A stretch of 64,000 nt of DNA from assembly GCF_015245355.1 (NCBI RefSeq), contig NZ_CP063311.1:2353769-2417768 (forward strand), written 5' to 3'. Source of the stretch: Anabaenopsis elenkinii CCIBt3563 (lineage in GTDB: Bacteria > Cyanobacteriota > Cyanobacteriia > Cyanobacteriales > Nostocaceae). The notes under the pieces are model-generated. The model saw only the letters and a program-made list of their open reading frames with translations, searched no databases and was not told the DNA's origin. Positions 28,425 through 37,747 of the stretch are shown one piece after another. How positions within the stretch are numbered: the first letter of the stretch is position 1; each line of letters starts with the position of its first letter. A program made the position numbers and the translations under genes.

Positions 28425-29014
28425 CGTCCAGATAATTTATCTTAAGCAATTTGACCCAGAAAAGTTGACAATTTCGTTACAGAAAAAACATCCCCCTTAC
28501 TTCTCAATTAATGTACTTTTCTGTAGAAATACTCACAGATTTATCAGGTGATGCCATTGCGGTTAGGTTTAGTTTTGCTTTTTTAATTTTCCACACAATA
28601 ACTAGTTTGCCTTACCGATTTGAAAGGTCTGGATTAATCAAAACAATAGCATGATTCACAGAAACTAAATCATTTGTTTATGGGATTTTTATAAAAAAAC
28701 TAGATTCTGGCTCCTGTGGGCTGGGGAAGAAGCAACAGAATTTTGTATAGATGTCAACTGGTATTACTTAAAAAAAATAAGCTCAATTGCTTGTATATCT
28801 GTTATTACGTATATTGTGATCAGAAAATAAAATAAAAAAAATACATAAGTTAATGGCATCAATATTTAGGTTGATTTTTCAGAATAACATCATAATTTGT
28901 GAACATAACAATACCTAGTTAGCATCAGAATAAAATCTCAATTTCTCAGATAGTGCATAATTAACAAAATTAATTTGTGATAAATTAGCTAAATTATCAT
29001 GTGTTACAGACTAA
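28425..29014. other. AT-rich intergenic region
   Basis: About 590 bp with many stops in all frames and no recognisable gene or RNA. It must contain the promoter of the small gene upstream of hglE. It ends at the TAA flanking the MITE at 29015. Confidence 0.5.
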
Positions 29015-29207
29015 GAGGATGTTTGGAAAGTATTAAACAGGTAATTTTTATATTAGGGAACAGGGAACAGGGAGCACCGAAGCACCGGAGCAGGGAATGG
29101 GGGACACTCCGAAACAATAAAATCCAGTCCCCTCCCCTTACAAGGGGAGGGTTAGGGTGGGGTGAAACAATAGTTGATACACTAATCATGACTTATCAAA
29201 CATCCTC
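29015..29207 (+). repeat. MITE-like element, copy 3 (complete)
   Basis: Terminal inverted repeats GAGGATGTTTGGAAAGT and ACTTATCAAACATCCTC, flanked by TAA on both sides (29012-29014 and 29208-29210). The interior matches copy 1 closely (heptanucleotide repeats, then the CCCTCCCC hairpin). Its last base plus the target duplication forms the stop codon of the ParB-like gene. Confidence 0.88.
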
Positions 29208-30538
29208 TAAGACACTAAGCTGATTCTATGGGGTACTTTACCAGTCCATTGCTGCCAACGCATGATTCCCCGATTCAAGAATTGGGGATTTTCATCGCCA
29301 ATAAAACAGATGCGCGCCATTCTTTCGCAAGCAATGAGAATTTCTCCGTTACCGATAAACGGAGCAATGACAAAATTATTCTGATGGGTATATAAATTAA
29401 TTAAGTAGTTGACAATACCCTCAACCCCATCAATATTAATTGGTGTTTGTGGCTGAGATATGGATTGGTGGGAAAAAATACCCACATAAATATTACCGAG
29501 AACGAATTCATATTGAAAGGGCATTTGGCTATGGCGATAAAAATCATAAATATGACCCTGGGAACGCAGCACGGCTACCACCCGCGCCTCATCTACTAGG
29601 TAATTATGCTCCCAAGTAGGGGAAAGGGTAGCGATCGCCAGGGCTGCATCGGATGGTAACAGATTGCGAAATTCTAAACTAGCAGTATGATGACAAGCCA
29701 CTAAATGGCGGTCTAGCATCCATTGTTCACCAACTTTTACCCTTGGTTCATGGGTAGCAATGGCTGATTCTGGTTGACGTTGACGTTTTTTGAGGGCTAA
29801 TTTAGCCTCCCTTTCGGCCATAGCACTGTTGTAAGCTAACAACTGTAATTCTTTTTGCTTGGCTGTGGCTTCCACAATCACTTGAGCTAGGCGTGCTAAT
29901 TCTGGGTCATCTTTGGTCATCTGTTGCTGACTCCAAGCGTGATGAGATTCTTCGGCCAACAAACGCTCTTGATTACCGGCCCTAGCTATCTTCAGTAGTG
30001 CTGTAGGACTATTAGCAATTGGGGAACCTTTAATGATTTCTTTAACTTCTGGGTGGATACTTTTAGCAATTTGCTTACCATGCTGAAAGGTGCGTTCAGA
30101 GTAGCCCACTTCTTTGGCTAACTCTACAGTGCGCTTGAGAGGTGGTGAAACCGTTTCACCACCCTGAGTGGTATATTGATTATCGCCAACCTTAGCGCGA
30201 AGCCCCATACGCTCTAAAATTTGGTCGCGCTCCCACCACAATTCTGAACGTTCCAGGGGTTGTAATTCATTACGAATCAAATTTTCGTCAATTTCTGCCA
30301 ACCGGGATTGGTCAGCGTTTTCATAGTTGACAATATGACACTCAACGGTTTTGAGTCCCAAAAGTTTGCAAGCTGTCAACCGATGCAAACCAGCAATTAA
30401 ATTTAGCTGTTGATCTACGGTAATCGGGTTTAATAAACCATTAGTCTGAATGGACTCCTTGAGATCATTCACCTTGTCGCCCTGGAGAGGACGGCGGTTA
30501 GGACCAATGCAAATTTTATCTATAGGAACTGTAGCCAT
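29207..30538 (-). CDS. ParB-domain protein fused to a degenerate DNA methyltransferase domain
   Basis: Residues about 1-110 are a ParB/Spo0J N-terminal domain (RRPLQGDKVNDLKESIQTNG, then LIAGLHRLTACKLLG), followed by a helix-turn-helix-like part (VELAKEVGYSERTFQ). Residues about 265-443 resemble the N4/N6-type methyltransferases that phages and plasmids fuse to ParB. IAPFIGNGEILIACERMARI corresponds to the SAM motif and the tail NRGIMRWQQWTGK is typical. The catalytic DPPY is missing (LSPTWEHN stands in its place), so methylation is unlikely. The stop codon comes from the MITE junction, so the original C-terminus may have been longer. There is no parA nearby; this is not a partition gene. Confidence 0.8.
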   Translation of the reverse strand: MATVPIDKICIGPNRRPLQGDKVNDLKESIQTNGLLNPITVDQQLNLIAGLHRLTACKLLGLKTVECHIVNYENADQSRLAEIDENLIRNELQPLERSELWWERDQILERMGLRAKVGDNQYTTQGGETVSPPLKRTVELAKEVGYSERTFQHGKQIAKSIHPEVKEIIKGSPIANSPTALLKIARAGNQERLLAEESHHAWSQQQMTKDDPELARLAQVIVEATAKQKELQLLAYNSAMAEREAKLALKKRQRQPESAIATHEPRVKVGEQWMLDRHLVACHHTASLEFRNLLPSDAALAIATLSPTWEHNYLVDEARVVAVLRSQGHIYDFYRHSQMPFQYEFVLGNIYVGIFSHQSISQPQTPINIDGVEGIVNYLINLYTHQNNFVIAPFIGNGEILIACERMARICFIGDENPQFLNRGIMRWQQWTGKVPHRISLVS

Positions 30539-31008
30539 AATTACTCAACTTCCCTATAAGTTCAAAATCTATGCAAAATACCATTAAGTATATTGCCCCA
30601 GTATACCCAATCGGTAAACAAGAAATCTAAATTCACATTGACAAGATGATAGTTTTCTGCAATGATGAAACACGAGATTATACAGTTTTTCCTAGTTAAA
30701 GTCCTAGTTAAGGTTTCTCAGCACTGCATAAATCTGGGGATATCAACCTTTTCCTACATATATGGTATTTTACACTACTTGATTGGGAATGAAATTAGGA
30801 TAAAACTAAGGAAGATTTGCAGTAACGCCAACATTGTTTTTGCGGATAGTCTAGGATTTTAAGGCGGCTCTACAGGCGTACCACAATTTATATAGCAGGA
30901 ATTAGACCGCTGAGTTTACTTAAAGTTTACTTCGGTGAAACCGTTGATTGCATTCAGATGATATGGACATTTAGGCTGTCCCTGGCATAGCATAATTGGA
31001 ATAAAAAT
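30539..31008. other. Intergenic region between divergent ParB-like gene and hgdB
   Basis: About 470 bp, AT-rich. A 66-codon frame (30662-30862) has no family resemblance and atypical composition; I do not count it as a gene. The promoters for hgdB and the ParB-like gene should be here. Confidence 0.5.
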
Positions 31009-32208
31009 ATGGCAGCAAACAAACAACGCCTGTTACTCATTAAACCCCGGAGCCGGTGGCGGTTAATTGTGGCGGCTTCTATCACTTTAGCCACTGGATT
31101 AGTAATTTACAGCTTTTCACAAAATCCATTCAGCCAAGAAGTGGTAACTTCTCCAGAGAATTTACCCCAGGCTGCTCCTGTAAAACAGGCGGTAACAGCT
31201 TTGGGACGTTTGCAACCTGAAGGGGAAGTAATTAATTTATCTGCACCCAATTCAGTCAACGGTGTGCGGGTAGAAAAAACTTTAGTCAGGGAAGGAGAAG
31301 CAGTCAAAGCGGGTCAAGTATTGGCATATTTAGAAAATTATTCGCGTTCCACAGCGGCGCTGCAACAGGCTTTAGACCAACTAGAAATTGCTAAAGCTAG
31401 ACTAGCACAAGTCCAGTCTGGCGCTAAACCCGGAGATATTGCCGCTCAACAAGCTGCGATCGCCGGTTTAGAGTCCCAATTAAAAGGAGACCTTGCAGCT
31501 CAACAGGCCACAATCAACCGCATCCAAGCCCAAGTAGATAACGCCCACAGGGAAAACAATCGATATCAACAGTTATACACAGAGGGTGCTATTCCCGCCT
31601 CCTTAGCAGATACTAAAGCTTTGCAACTCCAGACCCTACAAACCCAACTCACAGAAGCCAAAGCCAACCTGAAGAGAACTCAGAATACACTCCAAGAGCA
31701 AATCAAACAAGCCAAAGCCAGACTTAACAGCTTAAAGGAAGTGCGTACTGTTGATGTTGAATTGGCACAAACTGAGGTTAATAGTGCTGTAACTGCCATC
31801 AAACAAGCAAAAGCAGACCAAGAATTAACTTATCTCAAATCTCCCATAGATGGTAAAGTTCTGAAAATTCATACTAAAACTGGCGAAGCCATTAGCAGCA
31901 ATGGATTTGCTGAGATAGGTAAGATATCTCAAATGTATGTAGTTGCACAAGTGTATCAAACCGATATTCAAAAAGTAAATTTAGGTCAAACAGCTACGAT
32001 TACCAGCAATGCCTTTCCTGGAAAAATACAGGGAACAGTCAGCGAAATTGGTTGGCAAGTGGAGAGACAAAGTATCTTTAGTCTTAATCCCGCAGCGGAT
32101 ACAGACCGCAGGGTAGTGGAAGTCAGAATTAGCATTAATGACCCCGCAGATAGTCAACGGGTCGAGCGTTTAACTAACTTACAAGTAGATGTTGCGATTC
32201 AAATTTAA
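31009..32208 (+). CDS. hgdB: DevB-type membrane fusion protein HgdB
   Basis: A periplasmic adaptor of a DevBCA-like exporter, linking the inner-membrane permease to a TolC-like channel. The 399 residues have an N-terminal membrane anchor (about 17-36), a lipoyl-like half (TALGRLQPEGEVINLSAPNS, EGEAVKAGQVLAYLEN), long coiled coils (about 115-250), the second lipoyl half (LTYLKSPIDGKVLKIHTKTG), and the DevB-family end (NDPADSQRVERLTNLQVDVA). Together with hgdC it corresponds to all5347/all5346 of PCC 7120, which are needed for a proper heterocyst glycolipid layer (from memory). No ATPase (DevA) gene is adjacent. Confidence 0.9.
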   Translation: MAANKQRLLLIKPRSRWRLIVAASITLATGLVIYSFSQNPFSQEVVTSPENLPQAAPVKQAVTALGRLQPEGEVINLSAPNSVNGVRVEKTLVREGEAVKAGQVLAYLENYSRSTAALQQALDQLEIAKARLAQVQSGAKPGDIAAQQAAIAGLESQLKGDLAAQQATINRIQAQVDNAHRENNRYQQLYTEGAIPASLADTKALQLQTLQTQLTEAKANLKRTQNTLQEQIKQAKARLNSLKEVRTVDVELAQTEVNSAVTAIKQAKADQELTYLKSPIDGKVLKIHTKTGEAISSNGFAEIGKISQMYVVAQVYQTDIQKVNLGQTATITSNAFPGKIQGTVSEIGWQVERQSIFSLNPAADTDRRVVEVRISINDPADSQRVERLTNLQVDVAIQI

Positions 32209-32262
32209 TTACAGATCTAATTACACACCCTTCGAGACAACAAAACCCAATGGTATTAAACC

Positions 32263-33441
32263 ATGAACTTAAAAATTCCTTTAGCATGGCTACAGCTAGC
32301 CCAACAAAAAGTTAGGTTTTTGGTAGCTGTAGGTGGAATTGCTTTTATTGTGCTGCTGACATTTATTCAACTGGGCTTTCAAGATGCGCTTTATTCTAGC
32401 GCCACAGCACTGCATCAAAATCTCCAAGGGGATTTATTTCTAGTTAGTTCACAATATAAATCTTTGACTGCTACTCAAAGTTTTTCCCGCAGTCGTTTAT
32501 ACCAAACCTTGGGTTATGAGGGAGTAGAGTCAGTTAGCCCCATATATTTGCAATTTGCCAAATTAAAAAATCCCGATACTGGCGAGAAATATTCTATCTA
32601 TATCATTGGCTTTGACCCGGGTAAGTCTGTATTGAATATACCAGAAGTTGCCACCAATTTAGATAAGCTCAAAATTCCCGATATCGTCCTTTTTGATCGC
32701 ATTTCTCGCCCGGAATTTGGCCCCATCGCCAGTAATTTTACTGATGGAAATAGTGAACAGACAATTGAAATATTTCCCTTTGATGCACCCATTGGTTACA
32801 GAGTCAGGGTCGGGGGATTATTTAGCTTAGGGCCTTCTTTTGGTGTTGATGGTAACTTAATTGTCAGTGATTCCACTTTTTTGAGAATCAACCCTAATAC
32901 TCGCCCCGCAGAAATGATTGATATTGGTGTGATTAGCCTCAAACCTGGTGCAAATCCTGATGCAGTTTTGCAAAAATTAACAGCTAATTTACCCAATGAT
33001 ACCCAAGTTTTTACCCGTCAAGGCTTTATTGACTTTGAGAGAGAGTATTGGTCTGTGAGAACACCTATAGGTTTTATACTCAACCTCATGTTAACCATGG
33101 CTTCTGTGGTCGGTGTTGTCATTGTCTACCAAATCCTTTACAGCAATATTACTAATCAATTGATTGCCTATGCAACCTTAAAAGCGATTGGATATGCTAA
33201 TGGATATTTACTAAATGTAGTTTTTCAACAAGCATTAATCCTGGCTTTGTTGGGTTATATACCAGGTTTTATCCTGTCCATTGGCTTATATAGTTTTGCC
33301 ATGGAAGTGACCAAGTTACCCATCATGATGACTGCTAATAATGCCATCATCGTTTTAGTTTCAGCAGTACTCATGTGCATTACTTCTGGGTCACTAGCTA
33401 TTAATAAACTTCGTTCTACAGACCCGGCTGATATATTCTAG
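32263..33441 (+). CDS. hgdC: DevC-type ABC permease HgdC
   Basis: A MacB/FtsX-like permease of 392 residues with an N-terminal helix (FLVAVGGIAFIVLLTFIQLG), a large periplasmic domain (SFSRSRLYQTLGYEGVESVS), and three C-terminal helices including VVGVVIVYQILYSNITNQLI. The end ADIF is typical of DevC. It lies 54 bp after hgdB and 39 bp before hgdA, in one operon. It would export heterocyst glycolipid with HgdB, using an ATPase encoded elsewhere. Confidence 0.9.
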   Translation: MNLKIPLAWLQLAQQKVRFLVAVGGIAFIVLLTFIQLGFQDALYSSATALHQNLQGDLFLVSSQYKSLTATQSFSRSRLYQTLGYEGVESVSPIYLQFAKLKNPDTGEKYSIYIIGFDPGKSVLNIPEVATNLDKLKIPDIVLFDRISRPEFGPIASNFTDGNSEQTIEIFPFDAPIGYRVRVGGLFSLGPSFGVDGNLIVSDSTFLRINPNTRPAEMIDIGVISLKPGANPDAVLQKLTANLPNDTQVFTRQGFIDFEREYWSVRTPIGFILNLMLTMASVVGVVIVYQILYSNITNQLIAYATLKAIGYANGYLLNVVFQQALILALLGYIPGFILSIGLYSFAMEVTKLPIMMTANNAIIVLVSAVLMCITSGSLAINKLRSTDPADIF

Positions 33442-33480
33442 ACCAGACTATTACGTAATTTACCCATTCCTGATATCTCC

Positions 33481-34485
33481 ATGAACCTGCAAAATAAAAC
33501 TCTCCTCGTCACTGGTGTTGATGAATTTATCGGTTGTCGGGCGGCAGAATTAGCCATAGCCCAAGGAATGAAAGTTAGAGGACTCCAAAGCTCTCCTCAT
33601 GTCAACAAAACAGCCCAAGATTTGGGTGTTGAGATCATTGTCGGTGAAATTACTGACCCTAATATTGCTGAAAAAGCCTGTCGGGGTGTAGATATTGTTT
33701 TACATACTGCTCAAATTGCTCAAGAAGGTGGCTCAATTAAAGAATTTCGTAGCGTCAATGTTGGCGGTACCCTGAATATAGCCAAAGCCGCTAAAAACGC
33801 TGGTGTGAAAACTTTTGTCCATCTTTCTAGTGTGATGGTATACGGCTTTAATTATCCTGATGGGGTGACAGAAACTGGGACACTCTCGGGGGAAAATAAT
33901 TCCTACTGTCAGACCAAAATAGAGGCCGAAACCGAACTGTTACCCCTCAATTCTCCCCCAGATTTTGGTGTAATTATTATCCGTGCTGGAGATGTTTATG
34001 GTCCGGGTAGTCCTGCTTGGGTAGTGCGACCGATTTTAATGATGCGCCAAAAATTATTCGCCTATGCTAATGATGGTCAGGGTGTGATGAATCATGTATA
34101 TATCGATAACTTAATTGATGGGATTTTTCTCGCAGTTGAAAAAGAAACATACGGTGAAGTGTTTAACATTACCGATGGTCAACAGACCTCCTGGAAAGAA
34201 TATTTTCTGCGTTTAGCCGCAATGGAAGGTTTAGCAGCACCCATGTCTTTACCCAAGGAGGAAATGAAGTTATTTCTGAAACTCCGAACCCAGGGACAAA
34301 AACTTTTTCGCAAAAAGGCTGACATCCTACCAGAATCTGTAGATTTTATGAGTCGTCCTTATGCTTATTCCATTGCTAAGGCCGAAACTCTATTAGATTA
34401 TAAACCAAAGGTTGACCTGGAAGATGGTTTAAGACTTACACAAGCATGGCTCCAAACCACTGATATCGAAAAGCTAGGTAAATAG
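33481..34485 (+). CDS. hgdA: NAD-dependent epimerase/dehydratase HgdA
   Basis: An extended SDR of 334 residues. The N-terminal motif is slightly off consensus (LLVTGVDEFIGCRAAELA instead of TGxxGxxG). The active-site region has VHLSSVMVYG and NSYCQTKIEAE with YxxxK. RAGDVYGPGSPAW and NHVYIDNLIDGIF are usual for sugar nucleotide epimerases. The gene follows hgdC. In PCC 7120 the equivalent (all5345) is described as a UDP-galactose 4-epimerase affecting glycolipid composition; I take the name from that context. Confidence 0.8.
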   Translation: MNLQNKTLLVTGVDEFIGCRAAELAIAQGMKVRGLQSSPHVNKTAQDLGVEIIVGEITDPNIAEKACRGVDIVLHTAQIAQEGGSIKEFRSVNVGGTLNIAKAAKNAGVKTFVHLSSVMVYGFNYPDGVTETGTLSGENNSYCQTKIEAETELLPLNSPPDFGVIIIRAGDVYGPGSPAWVVRPILMMRQKLFAYANDGQGVMNHVYIDNLIDGIFLAVEKETYGEVFNITDGQQTSWKEYFLRLAAMEGLAAPMSLPKEEMKLFLKLRTQGQKLFRKKADILPESVDFMSRPYAYSIAKAETLLDYKPKVDLEDGLRLTQAWLQTTDIEKLGK

Positions 34486-34514
34486 CTTTTCGATTTTACC
34501 AAACATCATATTAT

Positions 34515-35492
34515 ATGAGTAACCAGCCGAAGTTAAGTATCGGATTACCTGTATACAATGGCGAGAAGTTTCTCAAATCAGCCCTGGATTCACTTTTGGC
34601 TCAGACCTTTGCAGATTTTGAGTTGATTATCTCAGATAATGCTTCTACAGATCAAACTGAAGCAATTTGCCGAGCTTATGCAGCACAAGATCAACGGATT
34701 CGTTACTATCGTAATCCAATTAATCTTGGTTGTGCGCCTAACTTTAATCGTGTGTTTGATTTGTCTGTAGGGGAATACTTTAAATGGGCGGCTTATGATG
34801 ATTTACACGCTCCAGAGTTTCTGATCAAATGTGTGGAGGTACTTGATCATAATCCACAGGTGATTTTGTGTCATTCCCATGTATATTTGATTGATGAGAA
34901 TGGTAGTTTTTTGCAACCCTACAATATTCAACTCAAAACTGATTCACCACAACCCCATGAGCGCTTTCATCAGTTGCTGAGTAAACATCTGTGCTATCAG
35001 TTATATGGAGTAATTCGCGCTCAGGCTCTGAGGAAAGTACCACCTATGGGTAGTCATGGTACTGCGGATGGAATTTTATTATTAAGAATTGGCTTGCTAG
35101 GGGAGTTTTATGAAATCCCCGAATACCTATTTTTTGCTAGAAGCCATCCCCAACAATCATTGAGTATGTACTTTCCTGATTATCATTTGTTAACCCAAGG
35201 GGAATCTCAAGATACTGGGAAGATTTTACCTGATTTTTATGGTTATACAGTGTGGTTCGACTCGGCGAATCAAGGCAAAATCTTATTCCCTCATTGGAGA
35301 ATAGTTTGGGAATATATGCGTTCTGTATGGCTATTTCCCCTGAGTCTTTATCAGCGTCTACGTTGTCACATCAGTATTTATCAGCAGTTGCAAGGCCATG
35401 AATATCTGTTGCTTAAAGATTTACTTAAAAATGCTCAAATAGTATTTTCTTTATGGAAAACAGCCAATCATCCCTTGGAAAAATTGCTGTGA
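34515..35492 (+). CDS. Family 2 glycosyltransferase of the heterocyst glycolipid operon
   Basis: A GT-A-fold enzyme of 325 residues: LSIGLPVYNGEKFLKSALDS, then LIISDNASTDQTEAICR with the nucleotide-binding Asp, and YFKWAAYDDLHAPEF, where YDD stands for the DxD motif. There is no signal peptide and there are no clear membrane helices. It sits 29 bp after hgdA in the operon. Its acceptor is unknown; a role in a minor glycolipid species or an envelope polysaccharide would fit. Confidence 0.82.
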   Translation: MSNQPKLSIGLPVYNGEKFLKSALDSLLAQTFADFELIISDNASTDQTEAICRAYAAQDQRIRYYRNPINLGCAPNFNRVFDLSVGEYFKWAAYDDLHAPEFLIKCVEVLDHNPQVILCHSHVYLIDENGSFLQPYNIQLKTDSPQPHERFHQLLSKHLCYQLYGVIRAQALRKVPPMGSHGTADGILLLRIGLLGEFYEIPEYLFFARSHPQQSLSMYFPDYHLLTQGESQDTGKILPDFYGYTVWFDSANQGKILFPHWRIVWEYMRSVWLFPLSLYQRLRCHISIYQQLQGHEYLLLKDLLKNAQIVFSLWKTANHPLEKLL

Positions 35493-35534
35493 AATATGGT
35501 TCAAACTAAAATCACTTTTTGAGGTCAAAGAAGT

Positions 35535-36008
35535 ATGTTGAAAATCACACATCTGAGTCATGTAATCTTAGGGATTTTATTGAGTATTAGCTTTGCCAAA
35601 ACCGTTAACGCCAAACCTACTGCCACATTGACAGTTGTGGTAGATGGTATTAATAGCCAAAAGGGTGAGATTTGCATGGGGGTTTACTCTAGCTCTAGGG
35701 GTTTTCCCTCCAATACTGATGCAGTGATTAAAAGCGCTTGTGTGCAGCCTAGGGGGACAAGTGTGACTCATGTTTTTTCTGGTTTGCAACCGGGAAGTTA
35801 TGCAGTAGCTGTGGTGGATGATCGAAATGGCGATCGCAAAGTTAATAAAGACTTTCTGGGTATACCTCAAGAAGGTTTTGGTATTTCCCAAAATCCTACC
35901 GTGTCAATTTTCACTGGTGCACCCAAGTTTCACGATGCCAGTTTTTTAGTGATGCCAAATCAAAATACCACGATCAACATTTTGATGAAATATTCCCTTG
36001 ATTCTTAA
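35535..36008 (+). CDS. DUF2141 secreted protein
   Basis: A 157-residue protein with a signal peptide (about 1-26, cleavage probably after VNA), then the DUF2141 domain: LTVVVDGINSQKGEICMGVY, FSGLQPGSYAVAVVDDRNGD. It is a small secreted beta-rich domain of unknown role. It follows the glycosyltransferase by 42 bp and precedes a truncated MITE. Its position matches the all5343 slot in PCC 7120 as I recall. Confidence 0.85.
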   Translation: MLKITHLSHVILGILLSISFAKTVNAKPTATLTVVVDGINSQKGEICMGVYSSSRGFPSNTDAVIKSACVQPRGTSVTHVFSGLQPGSYAVAVVDDRNGDRKVNKDFLGIPQEGFGISQNPTVSIFTGAPKFHDASFLVMPNQNTTINILMKYSLDS

Positions 36009-36017
36009 AGGGGAATA

Positions 36018-36162
36018 GGGAACACCGGAAGAGGGAAGAGGGAATAGGGAATAGGGGACACACAAAAAACAATAAAATCCAGTCCCCTCCCCTTACAAGG
36101 GGAGGGTTAGGGTGGGGTCAAGCAATACTTGATACACTAATCATGACTTGACAAACATCCTC
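36018..36162 (+). repeat. MITE-like element, copy 4 (left end missing)
   Basis: The right part (CAATAAAATCCAGTCCCC through ACAAACATCCTC, ending 36162) matches copy 1. The left inverted repeat is absent and replaced by heptanucleotide-type GGGAATAGGGAA repeats. The 14-bp sequence TCTTAAAGGGGAAT borders it on both sides (36003-36016, 36161-36174). It lies inside the glycolipid operon. Confidence 0.8.
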
Positions 36163-36244
36163 TTAAAGGGGAATCGGGATTGGGGACGGGGATTAGTCGC
36201 GACTCGCCATTATACAAGGCAAAATCTGCCGGAGACTATTATAT

Positions 36245-37519
36245 ATGAAAGAGTTGACGATATTCATTACTCAGTCTCTCTTGGGTTGGCTGGCTATTCA
36301 AATGTGTTTAGCGCTAGTTTTTCTGTTCTATTTACGCTCATCAACAACCCAAAATTTATTAGCTGATGAACAGTTACCTAAAACGGCGGTGATTCTTTGT
36401 CTACGCGGTGCTGACCCTTATTTATCTGATTGTGTGGAGGCGCTGTTAAATCAGAATTATCCAGAATACGATTTAAAGGTGATTGTTGATAGTCAGCAAG
36501 ACCCCGCTTGGCAAATTGTCACCGAAACCATCAAGGCACAAGAAGCTAGGAATGTCCAAGTTAGTCCTTTAAGGATCATACGATATAACTGTAGTCTCAA
36601 ATGCAGTTCCCTGTTGCAAGCTGTTTCAGAATTGGATGATTCCTATGATGCGATCGCTGTGGTAGATGCTGATACCATTGTTCATACTAATTGGCTGCGG
36701 GAACTAGTCACTCCTCTAGCTCATCCCCACGTGGGAGCGACCACGGGTAACCGTTGGTTTGTACCCACACATATACCCACACAGAACTATTGGGGGTCTT
36801 TAGTCCGCTATATAGGTAATGTATCTACCGTTGTGCAGATGTACTTGTTCCAAGTTCCCTGGGGTGGGACTTTAGCAATTAAAACAGAGGTACTACGCCA
36901 AACAGGTCTGCTAGATAAATGGGGGGAAGCTTTGGGGGAGGATTTTATGATCCACAAGATCCTCAAAGAACATGGGTTGCGGGTTAAGTTTGTACCTTCT
37001 TTGATCATGCTGAATCGGGAAGAATGCGATTTACTCAGCTTCATAGAATCTCTTAAGCGCCAACTATTTTACTGTAGACTTTACCATCCCTCTTGGTTAG
37101 CCATCATTGGTGATGTGGTCTCTAGCATTCTGTTTCCCTCTATGGCAATAGTATTATTTCTGTTGTCGTTGTTAGATACACAGTGGGAGTTAACGGCTTT
37201 ATTGTTGAGTACCTATTGCATTTACACTGTGGGATTACTATTAATCACCCTGATTTTAGAGTTAGGAGTCAGTCAAGTGATTCGCGCCCATGGTCAGCCA
37301 ATTACCAAGTTATCCCTGGATATAGTTCGGAAAATATTAATTGCTATTCCCCTCACACAGTGGATCTACGGTTTAGCTTTTATATCTTCCCTAGGTATGT
37401 CAACAGTTAAATGGCGGGGTATTATTTATCGTGTAGAAGATCCCTGGAATATCCGATTAGTTGAATACCATCCTTATGATATGTTGGATCAACCTATTGA
37501 CAGCAAAGTTTCTCTTTGA
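36245..37519 (+). CDS. Membrane-bound family 2 glycosyltransferase
   Basis: 424 residues: an N-terminal membrane helix (about 13-30), a GT2 catalytic domain with VILCLRGADPYLSDCVEALL, AIAVVDADTIVHTNWL (DAD metal site), EALGEDFMIHKIL (the GED base) and RQLFYCRLYHPSW (acceptor-site motif), then three or four C-terminal helices. The layout resembles ceramide glucosyltransferase and HpnI-type enzymes that glycosylate membrane lipids, so a lipid acceptor is likely. Its position fits all5342 of PCC 7120 (memory). It is separated from the DUF2141 gene by a MITE remnant. Confidence 0.82.
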   Translation: MKELTIFITQSLLGWLAIQMCLALVFLFYLRSSTTQNLLADEQLPKTAVILCLRGADPYLSDCVEALLNQNYPEYDLKVIVDSQQDPAWQIVTETIKAQEARNVQVSPLRIIRYNCSLKCSSLLQAVSELDDSYDAIAVVDADTIVHTNWLRELVTPLAHPHVGATTGNRWFVPTHIPTQNYWGSLVRYIGNVSTVVQMYLFQVPWGGTLAIKTEVLRQTGLLDKWGEALGEDFMIHKILKEHGLRVKFVPSLIMLNREECDLLSFIESLKRQLFYCRLYHPSWLAIIGDVVSSILFPSMAIVLFLLSLLDTQWELTALLLSTYCIYTVGLLLITLILELGVSQVIRAHGQPITKLSLDIVRKILIAIPLTQWIYGLAFISSLGMSTVKWRGIIYRVEDPWNIRLVEYHPYDMLDQPIDSKVSL

Positions 37520-37747
37520 GCAGTAATAATTCCCTTCAATTCCTTTAGTTAATTGCTCAATCACACACTAGGAATTCAACTCAATCAATTAGTAATATTC
37601 CAGAATTCTTGAACCTGTCAATTTAATGAGCAACAAGATTCTCAACAGTTGAATACCCTCTGGATAAACTGCTCATACCCAGTGAACAAGAATAATGTAT
37701 AAAAACATGATTCTTTTTGAACACAAATAAACAAATTTACTCAAATC

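Noticed and set aside
29207..30538. ParB domain as a sign of a plasmid or chromosome partition locus
   Set aside because: No parA or parS-like cluster, and a methyltransferase-like C-terminus places it in another ParB-fold group.
30662..30862. A 66-codon frame between the ParB-like gene and hgdB
   Set aside because: No domain, odd composition and no ribosome site; most likely chance.
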